Positions 7,880 to 16,374 of a stretch of 17,050 nt of DNA are shown here, piece after piece (the stretch's first letter is position 1; each line of letters begins with the position of its first letter). A program made the translations under genes and the position numbers. Source of the DNA: Sergeia podlipaevii (taxonomy: Eukaryota > Euglenozoa > Kinetoplastea > Trypanosomatida > Trypanosomatidae); NCBI GenBank assembly GCA_030849805.1, contig JASANZ010001809.1, positions 1 to 17,050 of the forward strand, read 5' to 3'. The notes beneath the pieces are model-generated. The model searched no databases, had not been told where the DNA came from, and was given only the letters and a program-made list of their open reading frames with translations.

Positions 7880-7910
7880 CTAAAGAAAAAGAAGGTGTGT
7901 GTGTGTGTGT
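7880..7910 (-). promoter_or_regulatory. Candidate trans-splice acceptor for the RCC1-like mRNA
   Basis: On the minus strand an eight-unit CA repeat (7910-7895) leads into CTTCTTTTTCTTTAG, with the AG at 7881-7880. This is a compact pyrimidine tract directly followed by its first AG. The predicted leader is only about 18 nt before the ATG at 7861, which is short but workable. The upstream TTG (7879) would be the first codon of the leader and is not needed. Confidence 0.6.
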
Positions 7911-8202
7911 ATTGGTTGTAGCTGCTTTCTACTTATGATAAAGATGACTAAGGTTGGGAGGAACACCTTCAATGCTCACTTCTACTTGTCTTTTTGGTTG
8001 TTGTTGTTTTTTTCTTTCTCCCTACTCTCTCTTTGCCTCTAATGACAAGCTCTTAAGAAAAAAAAAACGCATTAAGAAAGAAAGAGCAAAGAGATTAAAA
8101 TTTTGAATAAATGAAACGATATAGTAATGATGACGTGGATAGGTGACCTATCATACAATTGCTAACGAAGAAAAAAATCGTGAGGCAGCTACCATCTCAA
8201 GC

Positions 8203-8217
8203 ATATATATATATATA
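8203..8217. repeat. TA microsatellite
   Basis: An uninterrupted AT/TA alternation of about seven units in the FPGS-RCC1 spacer. It looks like ordinary simple-sequence drift in non-coding DNA. Confidence 0.6.
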
Positions 8218-8610
8218 CCCACATCTTTCATCAGGACGCTGCCTCCTATGGTGTATTTTGTGAAAGCTAGCAAAATGACTTCAGAAGGAAAGTTTTTTTT
8301 TTCGTTTTTTATGGTTCTACGTGCTATGTGTTTATTTTCTGTATGTTTTTTTTTTTTGCGTACTGAATACTGTGATTGACACCCTCACTCTCTTATCAAA
8401 TAGAAAAGGGAAAAGTACCTGCTAAAAATACACAAATGTAAGAGAAACAGATCAAGTAAGATGCATGGGTGAGTGACACAAACGCTAATGGATGATAAGT
8501 GCAAAATCAAAAAAAAAAAAGAGAAAGAGAACACTCTTCTGTATCGAGTTTGTTTACCTTCTTTTTTTTTTCTATCCCTCAATCATCATTGTCGCCGGTA
8601 TGCTACCCTT

Positions 8611-8620
8611 CCCCCCCCCC
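8611..8620. repeat. C10 (G10 on the transcript) homopolymer
   Basis: Ten consecutive C on the plus strand, about 70 bases beyond the FPGS stop codon. In the transcript it is a G10 run flanked by GGAGG- and GAAGGG-type purine sequence, so the 3' UTR has a strongly purine-rich block. A single G run cannot make an intramolecular four-tract quadruplex unaided. Confidence 0.65.
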
Positions 8621-8688
8621 TCCTCACCTCTAAGAAAGCAGTAAAGCCGCTCGTTTTCCCGCTCCGTCATTGTTTTTATTCCTCCTCT

Positions 8689-10320
8689 TCATGCACAGCG
8701 AGCCTGTTCGCTCTGGAGCTTGCCGTCTCCCTTGTAGTCTCGCAATAACACTAATATGTTGCCTAGAAGATAAAATGAACCGCAAACAAAGACCTGAGCT
8801 GGCTTCGAGGCATCCTCGCCCTCCGTGACCGAGGGCACGATGAGCTCAAGCATGTCATCAATTGAGCCAAACGGCTTCGCACACGGCAGGCACGGCACCT
8901 CGCGGTACATGTTCCGCCAGCACTCCGTTGTTGCTATCATCTCCTCTAGTGCCGCGGCTCCGCGAGCAGCTTCGTTGTCCTTGCCCACGGAAGTCGCAGT
9001 CATTTTGGGGTTATCGAGCTGTGTTACCACAACCTTGCAGAAGTGTGAAATATACGGCATAAACGCCTTGAGCACGCGGTGGGGGTCGCGCGAGGTGTAA
9101 AACAATAGAACACGCCGCGGGTTATCATCACCGGTGTGTGTTGCGCTGGCTTCAAGGAACCAACGGGTCGCATGTGTCAGGCTCTCAGGAGTGTGAGCGC
9201 CGTCCAAGTACAGCGTCATGTCGGCGCCGGCGCCTCCGCCAATGGGTACCACTTGTGAACGGCCCGCGAAGGTCATTGTCTGCAACACCTCACGCTCGAC
9301 CTCGTCCAGTGGGATCGTGGAAGGAATACCGGCTATGTACCTGGACGCGAGAAGAGCGAGTTTGCTGTCTTCTACAGCGTGATCACCGCCGATAGATAGA
9401 CGAGGCCAGTTCAATATCGGCAGGACATCTTTATCAAGAAGGACGAGAGGACACGGTGTGCCGAGCGCGTGCTTTTCAAGCACCTTTCGTGTGCCCGGGT
9501 GGTCTAGTTGGGGGGAGGCAAAGCACACCACGTTAGACTTCATAATGCCCGCCTTCTCCTCTGCAATGCCGTCGATGCTGTCGCCGAGTATCTCCATGTG
9601 ATCATACCCTAACGAAGTAATCACGCTAACTGTGGAGGGGATCACGTTTGTGGCATCGATGCGGCCGCCGAGGCCGACCTCCATCACCGCCACCTGTACA
9701 TTCTCCTCACCAAATATGTAAAGTGAAAGAAGAAACATAAAGCGGAAGAAGTTTGCACGAGATGCGGTCTCACGGTCAACCTGACTCTCAGAGTACTTGA
9801 GGGCTTTGTACTTATCGCGAAATTCAAAAAAATAACGAGCAAAGGTGTCGCTGCTGAGGAGGGTGTTATCCACTAGAATGCGCTCGCGCACGTCAAGAAG
9901 GTGGGGAGAGGTGAAGAGACCTACTTTATATCCGTACGCCTGTAGCAGAGCGGCTGTGTAGGCCGATGTCGTACCCTTGCCTTTGGTCCCTGCCACATGC
10001 ACAAAGCGGATGCGACCCATCACGTCCTGCAGGTCAAGGCGATCGATAAGACGTTGTGTGATCTGTAAGTTATCGGAGCATCGGTTGGGCCTTCCGCTTG
10101 TCATCTCATCGATGATGCGGAGGACGTCGTTGAAGGAGCGACCTTGCTGGGTCTCTGTCCTACCGTGTCCCATGCGTCCGTTGACATCCGACTTCACCGC
10201 GAAACCCTCGCCTAGATTGCGGAAAGGAGTCGCCGCAATAAGATCATTGCTCCATGAGTTTTCTTCTTCTTCTTCTTCTGCACCGTCGCGTACCCCTTTA
10301 TGCAGTGTCGAGCCGCTCAT
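8689..10320 (-). CDS. FPGS: Folylpolyglutamate synthase / dihydrofolate synthase family (FPGS)
   Basis: 543 residues from the ATG at 10320. This Mur-ligase-family enzyme adds glutamates to folates (and antifolates) using ATP, which keeps them in the cell. The P-loop GTKGKGT is at 111-117, followed by TSPHL and RERI. The second family signature MEVGLGGRIDATN spans 213-225. LGYDHMEILG and EEKAGIMK (254-261) match the segment holding the Mg/carbamate lysine region. GGDHAVEDSKLA and the C-terminal-domain motif LDGAHT (372-377) follow. The PGR motif that usually precedes it is AGR here (about 352-354). Residues 15-20 are six Glu encoded by a GAA repeat. Size fits known Leishmania FPGS (about 540). 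An in-frame ATG at 10578 would add 86 Ser/Thr/His-rich residues. I prefer 10320 because a pyrimidine tract and AGs at 10356-10352 lie just upstream. The enzyme assignment is secure; the start is less so. Confidence 0.93.
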   Translation of the reverse strand: MSGSTLHKGVRDGAEEEEEENSWSNDLIAATPFRNLGEGFAVKSDVNGRMGHGRTETQQGRSFNDVLRIIDEMTSGRPNRCSDNLQITQRLIDRLDLQDVMGRIRFVHVAGTKGKGTTSAYTAALLQAYGYKVGLFTSPHLLDVRERILVDNTLLSSDTFARYFFEFRDKYKALKYSESQVDRETASRANFFRFMFLLSLYIFGEENVQVAVMEVGLGGRIDATNVIPSTVSVITSLGYDHMEILGDSIDGIAEEKAGIMKSNVVCFASPQLDHPGTRKVLEKHALGTPCPLVLLDKDVLPILNWPRLSIGGDHAVEDSKLALLASRYIAGIPSTIPLDEVEREVLQTMTFAGRSQVVPIGGGAGADMTLYLDGAHTPESLTHATRWFLEASATHTGDDNPRRVLLFYTSRDPHRVLKAFMPYISHFCKVVVTQLDNPKMTATSVGKDNEAARGAAALEEMIATTECWRNMYREVPCLPCAKPFGSIDDMLELIVPSVTEGEDASKPAQVFVCGSFYLLGNILVLLRDYKGDGKLQSEQARCA

Positions 10321-10578
10321 GCGCGACGTCAGCAAAGACAATGAGTGCGGACTGCTAAATCGGCAAAACAAAGGCGTATGATAGTTAGAGGTGTGACGTG
10401 TCAGTGACAGAGGTAATAGAGTTGAAAAATGGTGAAAGGAAGTAGCAGCAGTGGTGGTACTAGCTATGCAGGTGGCGGCGAGCGAGGACGATACTGAACG
10501 CCGAAGAATGTGTGTGGTATGAGAGCATTGGGCACAATAAGATACGATAGAAATTGGTTTCATATGCTTACTTGACAT
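10321..10578 (-). other. Possible N-terminal extension of FPGS (or pyrimidine-rich 5' leader)
   Basis: The FPGS frame stays open for 86 codons upstream to a real ATG at 10578. The extra peptide is rich in Ser, Thr, His, Leu and Arg with almost no acidic residues, which is how a mitochondrial presequence looks. It is also what a pyrimidine-rich leader yields in any frame without stops. Upstream of 10578 the transcribed strand is A-rich, not pyrimidine-rich. By contrast the 10460-10355 part is pyrimidine-rich and ends in AGs. I lean towards leader sequence but cannot exclude a targeted longer isoform. Confidence 0.4.
10352..10450 (-). promoter_or_regulatory. Candidate trans-splice acceptor for the short FPGS mRNA
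   Basis: The transcribed strand from about 10450 to 10357 is rich in C and T (for example CTTCCTTTCACC, ACCTCTGTCACTG and CGCCTTTGTTTTGCCG). It ends in GATTTAGCAG with AGs at 10356-10355 and 10353-10352. A leader of about 32 nt without ATG would precede the start at 10320. Confidence 0.45.
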
Positions 10579-10781
10579 AAAGGGATTTTCATTTATGTTT
10601 TTTTTTTTTGATTTTGGTTAATCGTGTTTAAATGCAGCATGAGTTGCAGTTAAGCACGCATGCACACAAATAAATAAAAAATTGTATATGCGAGGAGGGA
10701 GGAGGCAAAAAGAGAGCAGCAAATTCATATATACGGACCTTTTGCCGTGTGCATAAAATGATAGATAAGAATGGCAAGAAC

Positions 10782-10802
10782 AATAATAATAATAATAATA
10801 AA
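10782..10802. repeat. AAT trinucleotide repeat
   Basis: About seven AAT units on the plus strand, ATT/UUA on the transcript. A second copy of the same repeat type lies at 11179-11198 in the same spacer. Both are non-coding. Confidence 0.7.
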
Positions 10803-11178
10803 TGCAGAGTGATGAAAGAGGATAGTGGTAATGCAAGAAGAACCAAATTTTTAAGAGAAAAGCATGGCGCGATAAAAAATTTAAAAAAAGAAGTGGGGAA
10901 GACACGAAGTGAGTGCCTAGACATAGCAGCGCAATGTTACTTATCGTGCAGTTTTCCTTTCATCGAGAAGATTAATTTTTTTTGTCATGGAGAAGAGAGA
11001 TGCAGAAAAGAAAATGTGAAAAAAGAAAAAGAAAAAAGAACGGAAAAAATCACACCACGCACGTACACACACACACAAACACTTTCAAGCAGATATGTCA
11101 AAGTTTTTTTCCATTAAATAAAAAAGCAACAACAACAATAACAACATAACAAACAAAAAATCTCTGGTTGGCACAAAG

Positions 11179-11198
11179 TAAAATAATAATAATAATAA
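11179..11198. repeat. AAT trinucleotide repeat, second copy
   Basis: About six AAT units on the plus strand, next to a CAA/AAC-rich stretch (11127-11150). In the FAN1-like 3' UTR these read as UUA and UUG repeats, giving an AU-rich 3' UTR. Confidence 0.7.
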
Positions 11199-11264
11199 CG
11201 AGCAACCCCACATCTGCAAAGATACAAAAAAAAAAAAGAAAAAAAAAGAAAAGGAAGCAAGATA

Positions 11265-14200
11265 TCACGAGGGAGGATCACTTGGATGTAGCATCACACC
11301 TGACCTGGAGCGCTTGGCTGGGGGCTTCTTGTCGCTGCTGATGCTACTACGTTTGCCTGCTGCTATACCGCCAGAAGGGCGGTGGCGCGGCTTCTCTGCG
11401 TCAACATCCACCACACGAACGACACTGACGTCAAACCCGCACCTCTTCAGGCAGTCATTCACCGTAATCTGCTTGGTGCTGAGCACGTCAGATGGGCTCT
11501 TCACTTCCATAAGTCTAAAGCGTACATGATCAGCTTCCTTGTGGTTACTGCTACTGTTTTCTTCTCCTTCTTCAGACTCACTGTCGCTCGTGTCATCGCT
11601 TGGGATCCAAGAGGGCCTCAGTGTAGGCACGATAGGATGCTGAAAGGACTCATCCAGCGGCAACTTGACAGTACTCTTCCTTGTACCCTCCTCCTGCTGC
11701 TGCTGCCGCTGCCTCTCTTCCCACAAAATGAGATCAGGAAACCCCGAGAAGCGCACGCTGTACCCTTCAGAGAGTGGGCTGAGATACAAACAACGCAGGA
11801 GTTGAATAAGCGGCTTGCGAGGAACACATCGCAGCACTTCTAAAAGAGGGAACCTGCCAACGTCAACCTTCTTGGCCTCGCAAAGATCATGCTGTGCATT
11901 CTTGAGTGCCAACGGTATGATGGCTGCTTCATAGTGATTATTGCTTGTGCCTTCCATGTGCAACATGCCACTGCCTTCATGGTCGCCGTGTGTGGCTGGT
12001 ACAAGCGTGGAAGGTGGCTGGTAAAGACAAACCTCCTCTTCTCCTTCATCATCGACTCCACATTTACTAGCAAGCACGTGATCATGAGTGTATGGAGAGC
12101 CCCCTGCCTCACCGTTGCTGGAAGAGCAACTAAACCCGGAATGAAGTAACGAGCTCTCACTACTGCAGGTCACAGCTGCATTCACAGTGTCAACGCCGGT
12201 GTGCGCATGGTTTGAGTAGCCTAGCGCCAATACGCTATTGCTGTTCTCACCGCCCTGAAGGAACGGATCTACTGCTGCGCTGTCACGCGTGCCGCCATCT
12301 TGCTTCGCTTCTCTGGGATCGACAAAAGTGGGGTCTCGTGGTTTGTCACGAGTTGGAACTGCTCCACGGATACGGCGACGTGCGTAACGAAGCAAGGTGT
12401 GCGTCGAGCACGTCTCAAAGTAGTTCAGTCGAGCCTCAATAGCGCCGCGTCGACGCTCCAAAAAGGCAAATGCCTCCTTGACATCTAACGGATCATCTTG
12501 AAAGGGCGAGAGCCACGTGAGTGTTTTATCGCGGCACTCATCCTCTTCTTCTTCCTCTTCTCTTTCCCCCAGAGGTGCCGTGAGGGGAAAATTATAGCAG
12601 TCCAAGAGAAGCACGTGAGCAATGTAGCGTATCCACGCTCCTTCACAGTGAAGCCCTCTCCACACCGCCGCTACTGTGCTCGCGCCTCCGCCATCGCTGC
12701 CGGTGATCGCTCTCTGCCCCATGCCCGAAGCAGCAACAGCAGAGGCAGCGGTGGAATGCCCGCCATTACTGACGCTGGTATGCTTGCTATTCATCTGATC
12801 GAGGAAAGAACGCAGAACAAAAATTTCGACGCTATCCGGCGGCAAGCGAGCCTTGACGTCGCGCCATAACATGCTGTCCATTGCATCACGCATACCAACC
12901 ACTACTAGCACAGGGATCTCCACAAGACTATCCGTAAAGCTGGTGAACCTTTGTGGCAGCGGCGTCCATTTACGTTGTTTCTTGTGAAGAGAAGCCAGCA
13001 GGCTCTCTATGAGAAGGCGATCCTGGCGGCGACAGTAGCATGCTTGGCAGTGCTCCATGATGGCATGATACACAGCCATGGAGGGATAACGAAAACTGCA
13101 ACTGCTTTCCCCAGTGCTACCTCGCTCGATACTAGGCCCACAGGCCTCTTCTGGCCATAAAGCGCGTAGCAGTCTCGCACGGCGTTGCACAGCGACTGGA
13201 AGTGTACATAAACTGGCCTTCAAGCGCGCTTGGGTTGCTGTATCTACGGTTGTACTGGAGAGCAGCTGCGACGATGCACTGTGATGGACTTCATCAACGG
13301 TGGAGGCAACGGGAATTGCCGATGGGAGTGGAGGAGGAAGAGAGAAGACGAGCGCGGAAGGCACAAATATGTCCAGAGCGGCTCGAAGAGATGCCTCAGC
13401 TTCCGTGCTTCTGTCTTTGGTGTCTGTGTTCCACGACTTTTGTACGTCCTCAAGAACGCGCAGCGCCTTGTCATGCTGCTTCATGTGTGTAAGGTTCATC
13501 GCCAGTCGGTGCCACCACTCTCCACGCTTGTGAGGAAGATAGTAAATAGCAAATGTCACCGCAGGAGCCGCTGTTGGCGTAGTGGTGGCGGCGGATGAAA
13601 TTACGTAGACCGGCACCTCCAGCAACTGTTCTAGACACGTGTTAGCCTCTGCGTAGTGCCGGATAGATTGCAAGAGAGGATAGAGCAGCTCCAGACAGCA
13701 GTAGTAGCGGTGGAGTGGGGTGAACTGAAGCAGGTGCCGCGCACCGAGACCGTACTGACGCAGCAACACTCCCACGGAGAGCTCCACGGGTGAAGAGAGT
13801 GAGGTGGTGGTCATCGTCGTGTGGTGGTGTGAGGCTTGTCCTCGTGAAGAGTCACCAAGAAAGGGAACATTAGTGGTGGAACGGTCTCTGGTCAGACATC
13901 GCACAGCACACATGACTCGTGCGTAGGTCGCAGTCAGATATTCTGCGTTCTTAGCCTGCATCTTCTGGGCATGCGTGGTGGCGCCATCTGTCATGTAAAA
14001 TAAATCCTTGAAGACGCTGAGTGCCTCACGATATGCCCTCAGTGTGCTGGGATCCCTAAAGATACGCAGAGAGCGTCTTCGCCGAAGGGGATGAAGCGTA
14101 CCTAGCATCCGCAGCGTACGTGCATTGCTCTCTGTTGCTTGAGTGCGCTGTATCCCGCCATCCCCATCATATGCAGCAGCAACAAGCAAATGAGAAGTGT

Positions 14201-16370
14201 GCATCTTCTCTTGCCCTGGGGCGGCGCCAGACGTCTTCACGGCACCTGCAGTGCTACCACTGGGCAACGTTGCGGTAGCCATTGCGGCCGCATCTGCGGA
14301 AAAAGCGGAATCACTTGCTGTCGCGACGCAGCTATGAGTTTCACCGCTGCTTCGCACCCCAGTGATTTTGTTTATATCTTTCTCACCTTCTACTGTTGTG
14401 CCTCCCCCCGAGGAGGAGTTGCTCGCCACCACCGCAGACGTCGCCTGGATCAACTCCTTCGCCGCTGTCCTCCTTGTTAGCAACGATGTCTGCTGTGGGC
14501 TACTATTATTATTAAGATCAATAGCACCTAGTCCACATTTATCTTCAGTCTTCTCCTCTTTTCGGATCACCCACCACAACGGGAATCGTTTCATGTCGTT
14601 GGCACCGCGCGCTCCATCAGTTCGTGACAGCGGCTCTAGTGGAACCGCAAGTCGTTGTACACGCTGGAGCAACACATTTACCTGCAGTCTTGTAAATGCA
14701 GTAAGAGGCACCACACCCGTGCTCTTGCGAAGCGTTGCATCCCCAAGCTGGAAGAGAGGTACCGCTTCCCCACACAACACATGAAATAGCTCCACAATCG
14801 ACTGGAGAGCTGCTTTCGCTTCTGGGTGCAGCATCAAGACGTCCCCTACAGCTGTATGCCACGCGTGTGTCAGTGCCTGTGCTTCGTCGCCGTCCATCAA
14901 CATTGGTAATGCTGCAGTAGTGCTGCTTTTGCTATATATAATGTTAGTACCCTCCATCTGCCTCTCCTCTTGAGTGCTACCCTCATCATCATCAGCGTCT
15001 ACCACCACAGATTCCTTTTCATCTCTACCTGGCCTGGATAACCGGTACTGCCGAGTGATGATGTACTGAATGAGCTCTGCTTTGCGAGTGGGAACAAGAC
15101 CTGTAGATATCTCTGGTGCTGCACTGGCTGAAGAAAGCCTGGTAGATCCATGTAGTGATGGTGGTGGCTGAAGGATTGTCGGCGGGGCAATCATGCTGAC
15201 GCTGGCACTGGCATCAGAAAGTAGAATTCCCTGCTGCTGCTCCTCTGCTTCATTATTGTCCTCTTGAGCTCTGGCAGGACGCTCACCGTAGATACCACCA
15301 CGACTACTACCACTAGAGCGCTCGCTACCGTTGTCACGTCGTAAGGCAAAATGGTCCTGCAGAAACACAGCCACTGCACGCAACTCGGAGGCTCTCACCG
15401 CTCCCATCAACTGACGCAGCACATCATCGCAGCTTTCTTCTCCTTGGCTAGCGCCTCTCGTGGTGCCACCACTTCCGCGACACATAAGTATCTGCGCGAT
15501 TTGCTGTGCAGCGTATTTAAATACAATCGGCGAACTGTTTGCCTTGTAATTGTCACTTCTGTCATGCTTCCCTTTCCAAGCGTTCCGTTTTCTTGCTGGC
15601 GCCACGTTCCAGAGTTTCACGCGTGACAAAGCGTCCAGCGCGTCGTGAAGCGCGAGCCCCAGTGGCGCCGCACCTGTGCCCTCAACATCAACATTGCCAT
15701 ACCGCTGTTCCAGATGTGCTATCGTAAATGTTAAAGGTTTGCGAAGAGCAAGGCGTACTAGGAGCTCTAGTGCGTCTAGGCTAGGCACACTGCCGGTACA
15801 GCCAGCGCCGCCACTACCGCCATCATGGCTCTCACTTGCACGGATTTGCTGGGCTTCGATGGTGCCGCTAGGCAAGTGATTTTCCAGCGACTCAGTAGGA
15901 AAAGTAGAAGAAAGCTGCAATACAGCCCTGCACAGAGCCAGTTCCGCAGGTGTAATAGCCTCTCCAGCGTACTCTAGCGTGTACCACATCGCTGTATGAA
16001 AGGCGTCCGCCATCAGCCAGTGGTGATGGTGAGTGTCAGACCCAGAATAAAGCAAATCCACGCCTGTCGCAAGCATAGCATCTCCAGTGCCAGTTTGATC
16101 CATCTCGATATCGTCGTTATGACCGTCACATGTATTCGCGGCCTCCTCTTCAATCTTCGCTGTGTGGGTATCCTTGCCCGCTGTACGTCCAGCATACTTA
16201 ACCGCACGTGTTGCAGCTTTCGTTTTTCTAGGAGAAAGAGCCATGGGGATGACGACGGCGGCAGAGTGTACTCGCTGCTTATAACCCTCTATGGAAACAG
16301 GTTCTTTCTCGTTTTGTCCTGCGCCTTCTGCTCTAGAGTTCATTGGTAGCAGTATCTTCGCTCTATGCAT
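11265..16370 (-). CDS. FAN1: FAN1-like structure-specific nuclease with C-terminal VRR-NUC domain
   Basis: 1701 residues from the ATG at 16370 (the open frame starts with a TTG at 16397); human FAN1 has about 1017. FAN1 cuts 5' flaps and unhooks DNA interstrand cross-links in the nucleus. Matches run in FAN1 order: a helical segment at about 195-255 (LELLVRLALRK), a SAP-like piece at about 316-342 (VRASELRAVAVFLQ), the TPR region with LPHKRGEWWHRL at 945-956, the metal-site motif HCEG with E1243, FLERRRGAIEARL near 1300, and the VRR-NUC core FSGFPDLILW (D1546) with LMEVKSPSD (E1622, K1624) and STKQ. All PD-(D/E)XK residues are present, so it should be active. About 60 acidic/Ser/Gln residues separate D1546 from E1622, against about 15 in human. 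The C-terminus is basic (KKPPAKRSRS), probably an NLS. No N-terminal UBZ finger is seen. Long Ser/Gly/Thr-rich inserts account for the size. Confidence 0.9.
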   Translation of the reverse strand: MHRAKILLPMNSRAEGAGQNEKEPVSIEGYKQRVHSAAVVIPMALSPRKTKAATRAVKYAGRTAGKDTHTAKIEEEAANTCDGHNDDIEMDQTGTGDAMLATGVDLLYSGSDTHHHHWLMADAFHTAMWYTLEYAGEAITPAELALCRAVLQLSSTFPTESLENHLPSGTIEAQQIRASESHDGGSGGAGCTGSVPSLDALELLVRLALRKPLTFTIAHLEQRYGNVDVEGTGAAPLGLALHDALDALSRVKLWNVAPARKRNAWKGKHDRSDNYKANSSPIVFKYAAQQIAQILMCRGSGGTTRGASQGEESCDDVLRQLMGAVRASELRAVAVFLQDHFALRRDNGSERSSGSSRGGIYGERPARAQEDNNEAEEQQQGILLSDASASVSMIAPPTILQPPPSLHGSTRLSSASAAPEISTGLVPTRKAELIQYIITRQYRLSRPGRDEKESVVVDADDDEGSTQEERQMEGTNIIYSKSSTTAALPMLMDGDEAQALTHAWHTAVGDVLMLHPEAKAALQSIVELFHVLCGEAVPLFQLGDATLRKSTGVVPLTAFTRLQVNVLLQRVQRLAVPLEPLSRTDGARGANDMKRFPLWWVIRKEEKTEDKCGLGAIDLNNNSSPQQTSLLTRRTAAKELIQATSAVVASNSSSGGGTTVEGEKDINKITGVRSSGETHSCVATASDSAFSADAAAMATATLPSGSTAGAVKTSGAAPGQEKMHTSHLLVAAAYDGDGGIQRTQATESNARTLRMLGTLHPLRRRRSLRIFRDPSTLRAYREALSVFKDLFYMTDGATTHAQKMQAKNAEYLTATYARVMCAVRCLTRDRSTTNVPFLGDSSRGQASHHHTTMTTTSLSSPVELSVGVLLRQYGLGARHLLQFTPLHRYYCCLELLYPLLQSIRHYAEANTCLEQLLEVPVYVISSAATTTPTAAPAVTFAIYYLPHKRGEWWHRLAMNLTHMKQHDKALRVLEDVQKSWNTDTKDRSTEAEASLRAALDIFVPSALVFSLPPPLPSAIPVASTVDEVHHSASSQLLSSTTVDTATQARLKASLCTLPVAVQRRARLLRALWPEEACGPSIERGSTGESSCSFRYPSMAVYHAIMEHCQACYCRRQDRLLIESLLASLHKKQRKWTPLPQRFTSFTDSLVEIPVLVVVGMRDAMDSMLWRDVKARLPPDSVEIFVLRSFLDQMNSKHTSVSNGGHSTAASAVAASGMGQRAITGSDGGGASTVAAVWRGLHCEGAWIRYIAHVLLLDCYNFPLTAPLGEREEEEEEDECRDKTLTWLSPFQDDPLDVKEAFAFLERRRGAIEARLNYFETCSTHTLLRYARRRIRGAVPTRDKPRDPTFVDPREAKQDGGTRDSAAVDPFLQGGENSNSVLALGYSNHAHTGVDTVNAAVTCSSESSLLHSGFSCSSSNGEAGGSPYTHDHVLASKCGVDDEGEEEVCLYQPPSTLVPATHGDHEGSGMLHMEGTSNNHYEAAIIPLALKNAQHDLCEAKKVDVGRFPLLEVLRCVPRKPLIQLLRCLYLSPLSEGYSVRFSGFPDLILWEERQRQQQQEEGTRKSTVKLPLDESFQHPIVPTLRPSWIPSDDTSDSESEEGEENSSSNHKEADHVRFRLMEVKSPSDVLSTKQITVNDCLKRCGFDVSVVRVVDVDAEKPRHRPSGGIAAGKRSSISSDKKPPAKRSRSGVMLHPSDPPS
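11373..11743 (-). other. VRR-NUC nuclease core with internal acidic insert
   Basis: This part of the FAN1-like gene codes for the catalytic core. PD lies at 11738-11733 (D1546 codon 11735-11733). E1622 is at 11507-11505 and K1624 at 11501-11499. Between them is a Gln/Glu run, a stretch that includes HPIVPTLRPSWIPS, and then a DTSDSESEEGEE-type acidic run. The core strands on both sides match FAN1, so the insert looks like a surface loop grown between two catalytic beta strands. Confidence 0.75.
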
Positions 16371-16374
16371 TGCC

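Larger units (their letters stand above)
7862..8688. other. Spacer between FPGS and RCC1-like genes
   Basis: No gene is supported in these ~830 bases. Read on the minus strand they contain the FPGS 3' UTR with a G10 run (8620-8611), several A- and T-rich tracts and a TA repeat (8203-8217). They end in the CA repeat and splice acceptor of the RCC1-like gene. Small frames on either strand are low-complexity translations of homopolymer-rich DNA. Confidence 0.6.
10579..11264. other. Spacer between FAN1-like and FPGS genes
   Basis: No gene is supported in these ~690 bases. On the transcribed strand it is T-rich throughout, with TTG/TTA-type repeats in the FAN1-like 3' UTR (complementary to 11127-11150 and 11179-11198) and a CTCTCTTTTTGCCTCCTCC tract (about 10717-10695) that could serve the FPGS mRNA. 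The tract is not followed by an AG until the ATG at 10578 is passed. Frames of 90-120 codons here translate as F/L/S/Y- or K/N-rich low-complexity strings and are rejected as genes. Confidence 0.6.

Noticed and set aside
8611..8620. G-quadruplex in the FPGS 3' UTR
   Set aside because: One G10 run plus short GG/GGG groups does not clearly give four separate G tracts. Kept only as a homopolymer feature.
10618..11117. Frames of 95-122 codons in the FAN1-FPGS spacer
   Set aside because: Translations are poly-Tyr/Phe/Leu or poly-Asn/Lys strings from repeats; no domain and inconsistent with the codon use of the real genes.
13202..14784. Several plus-strand frames of 96-140 codons opposite the FAN1-like gene
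   Set aside because: All overlap a continuous 1701-residue frame with recognisable domains on the other strand. Their translations show no family motifs.
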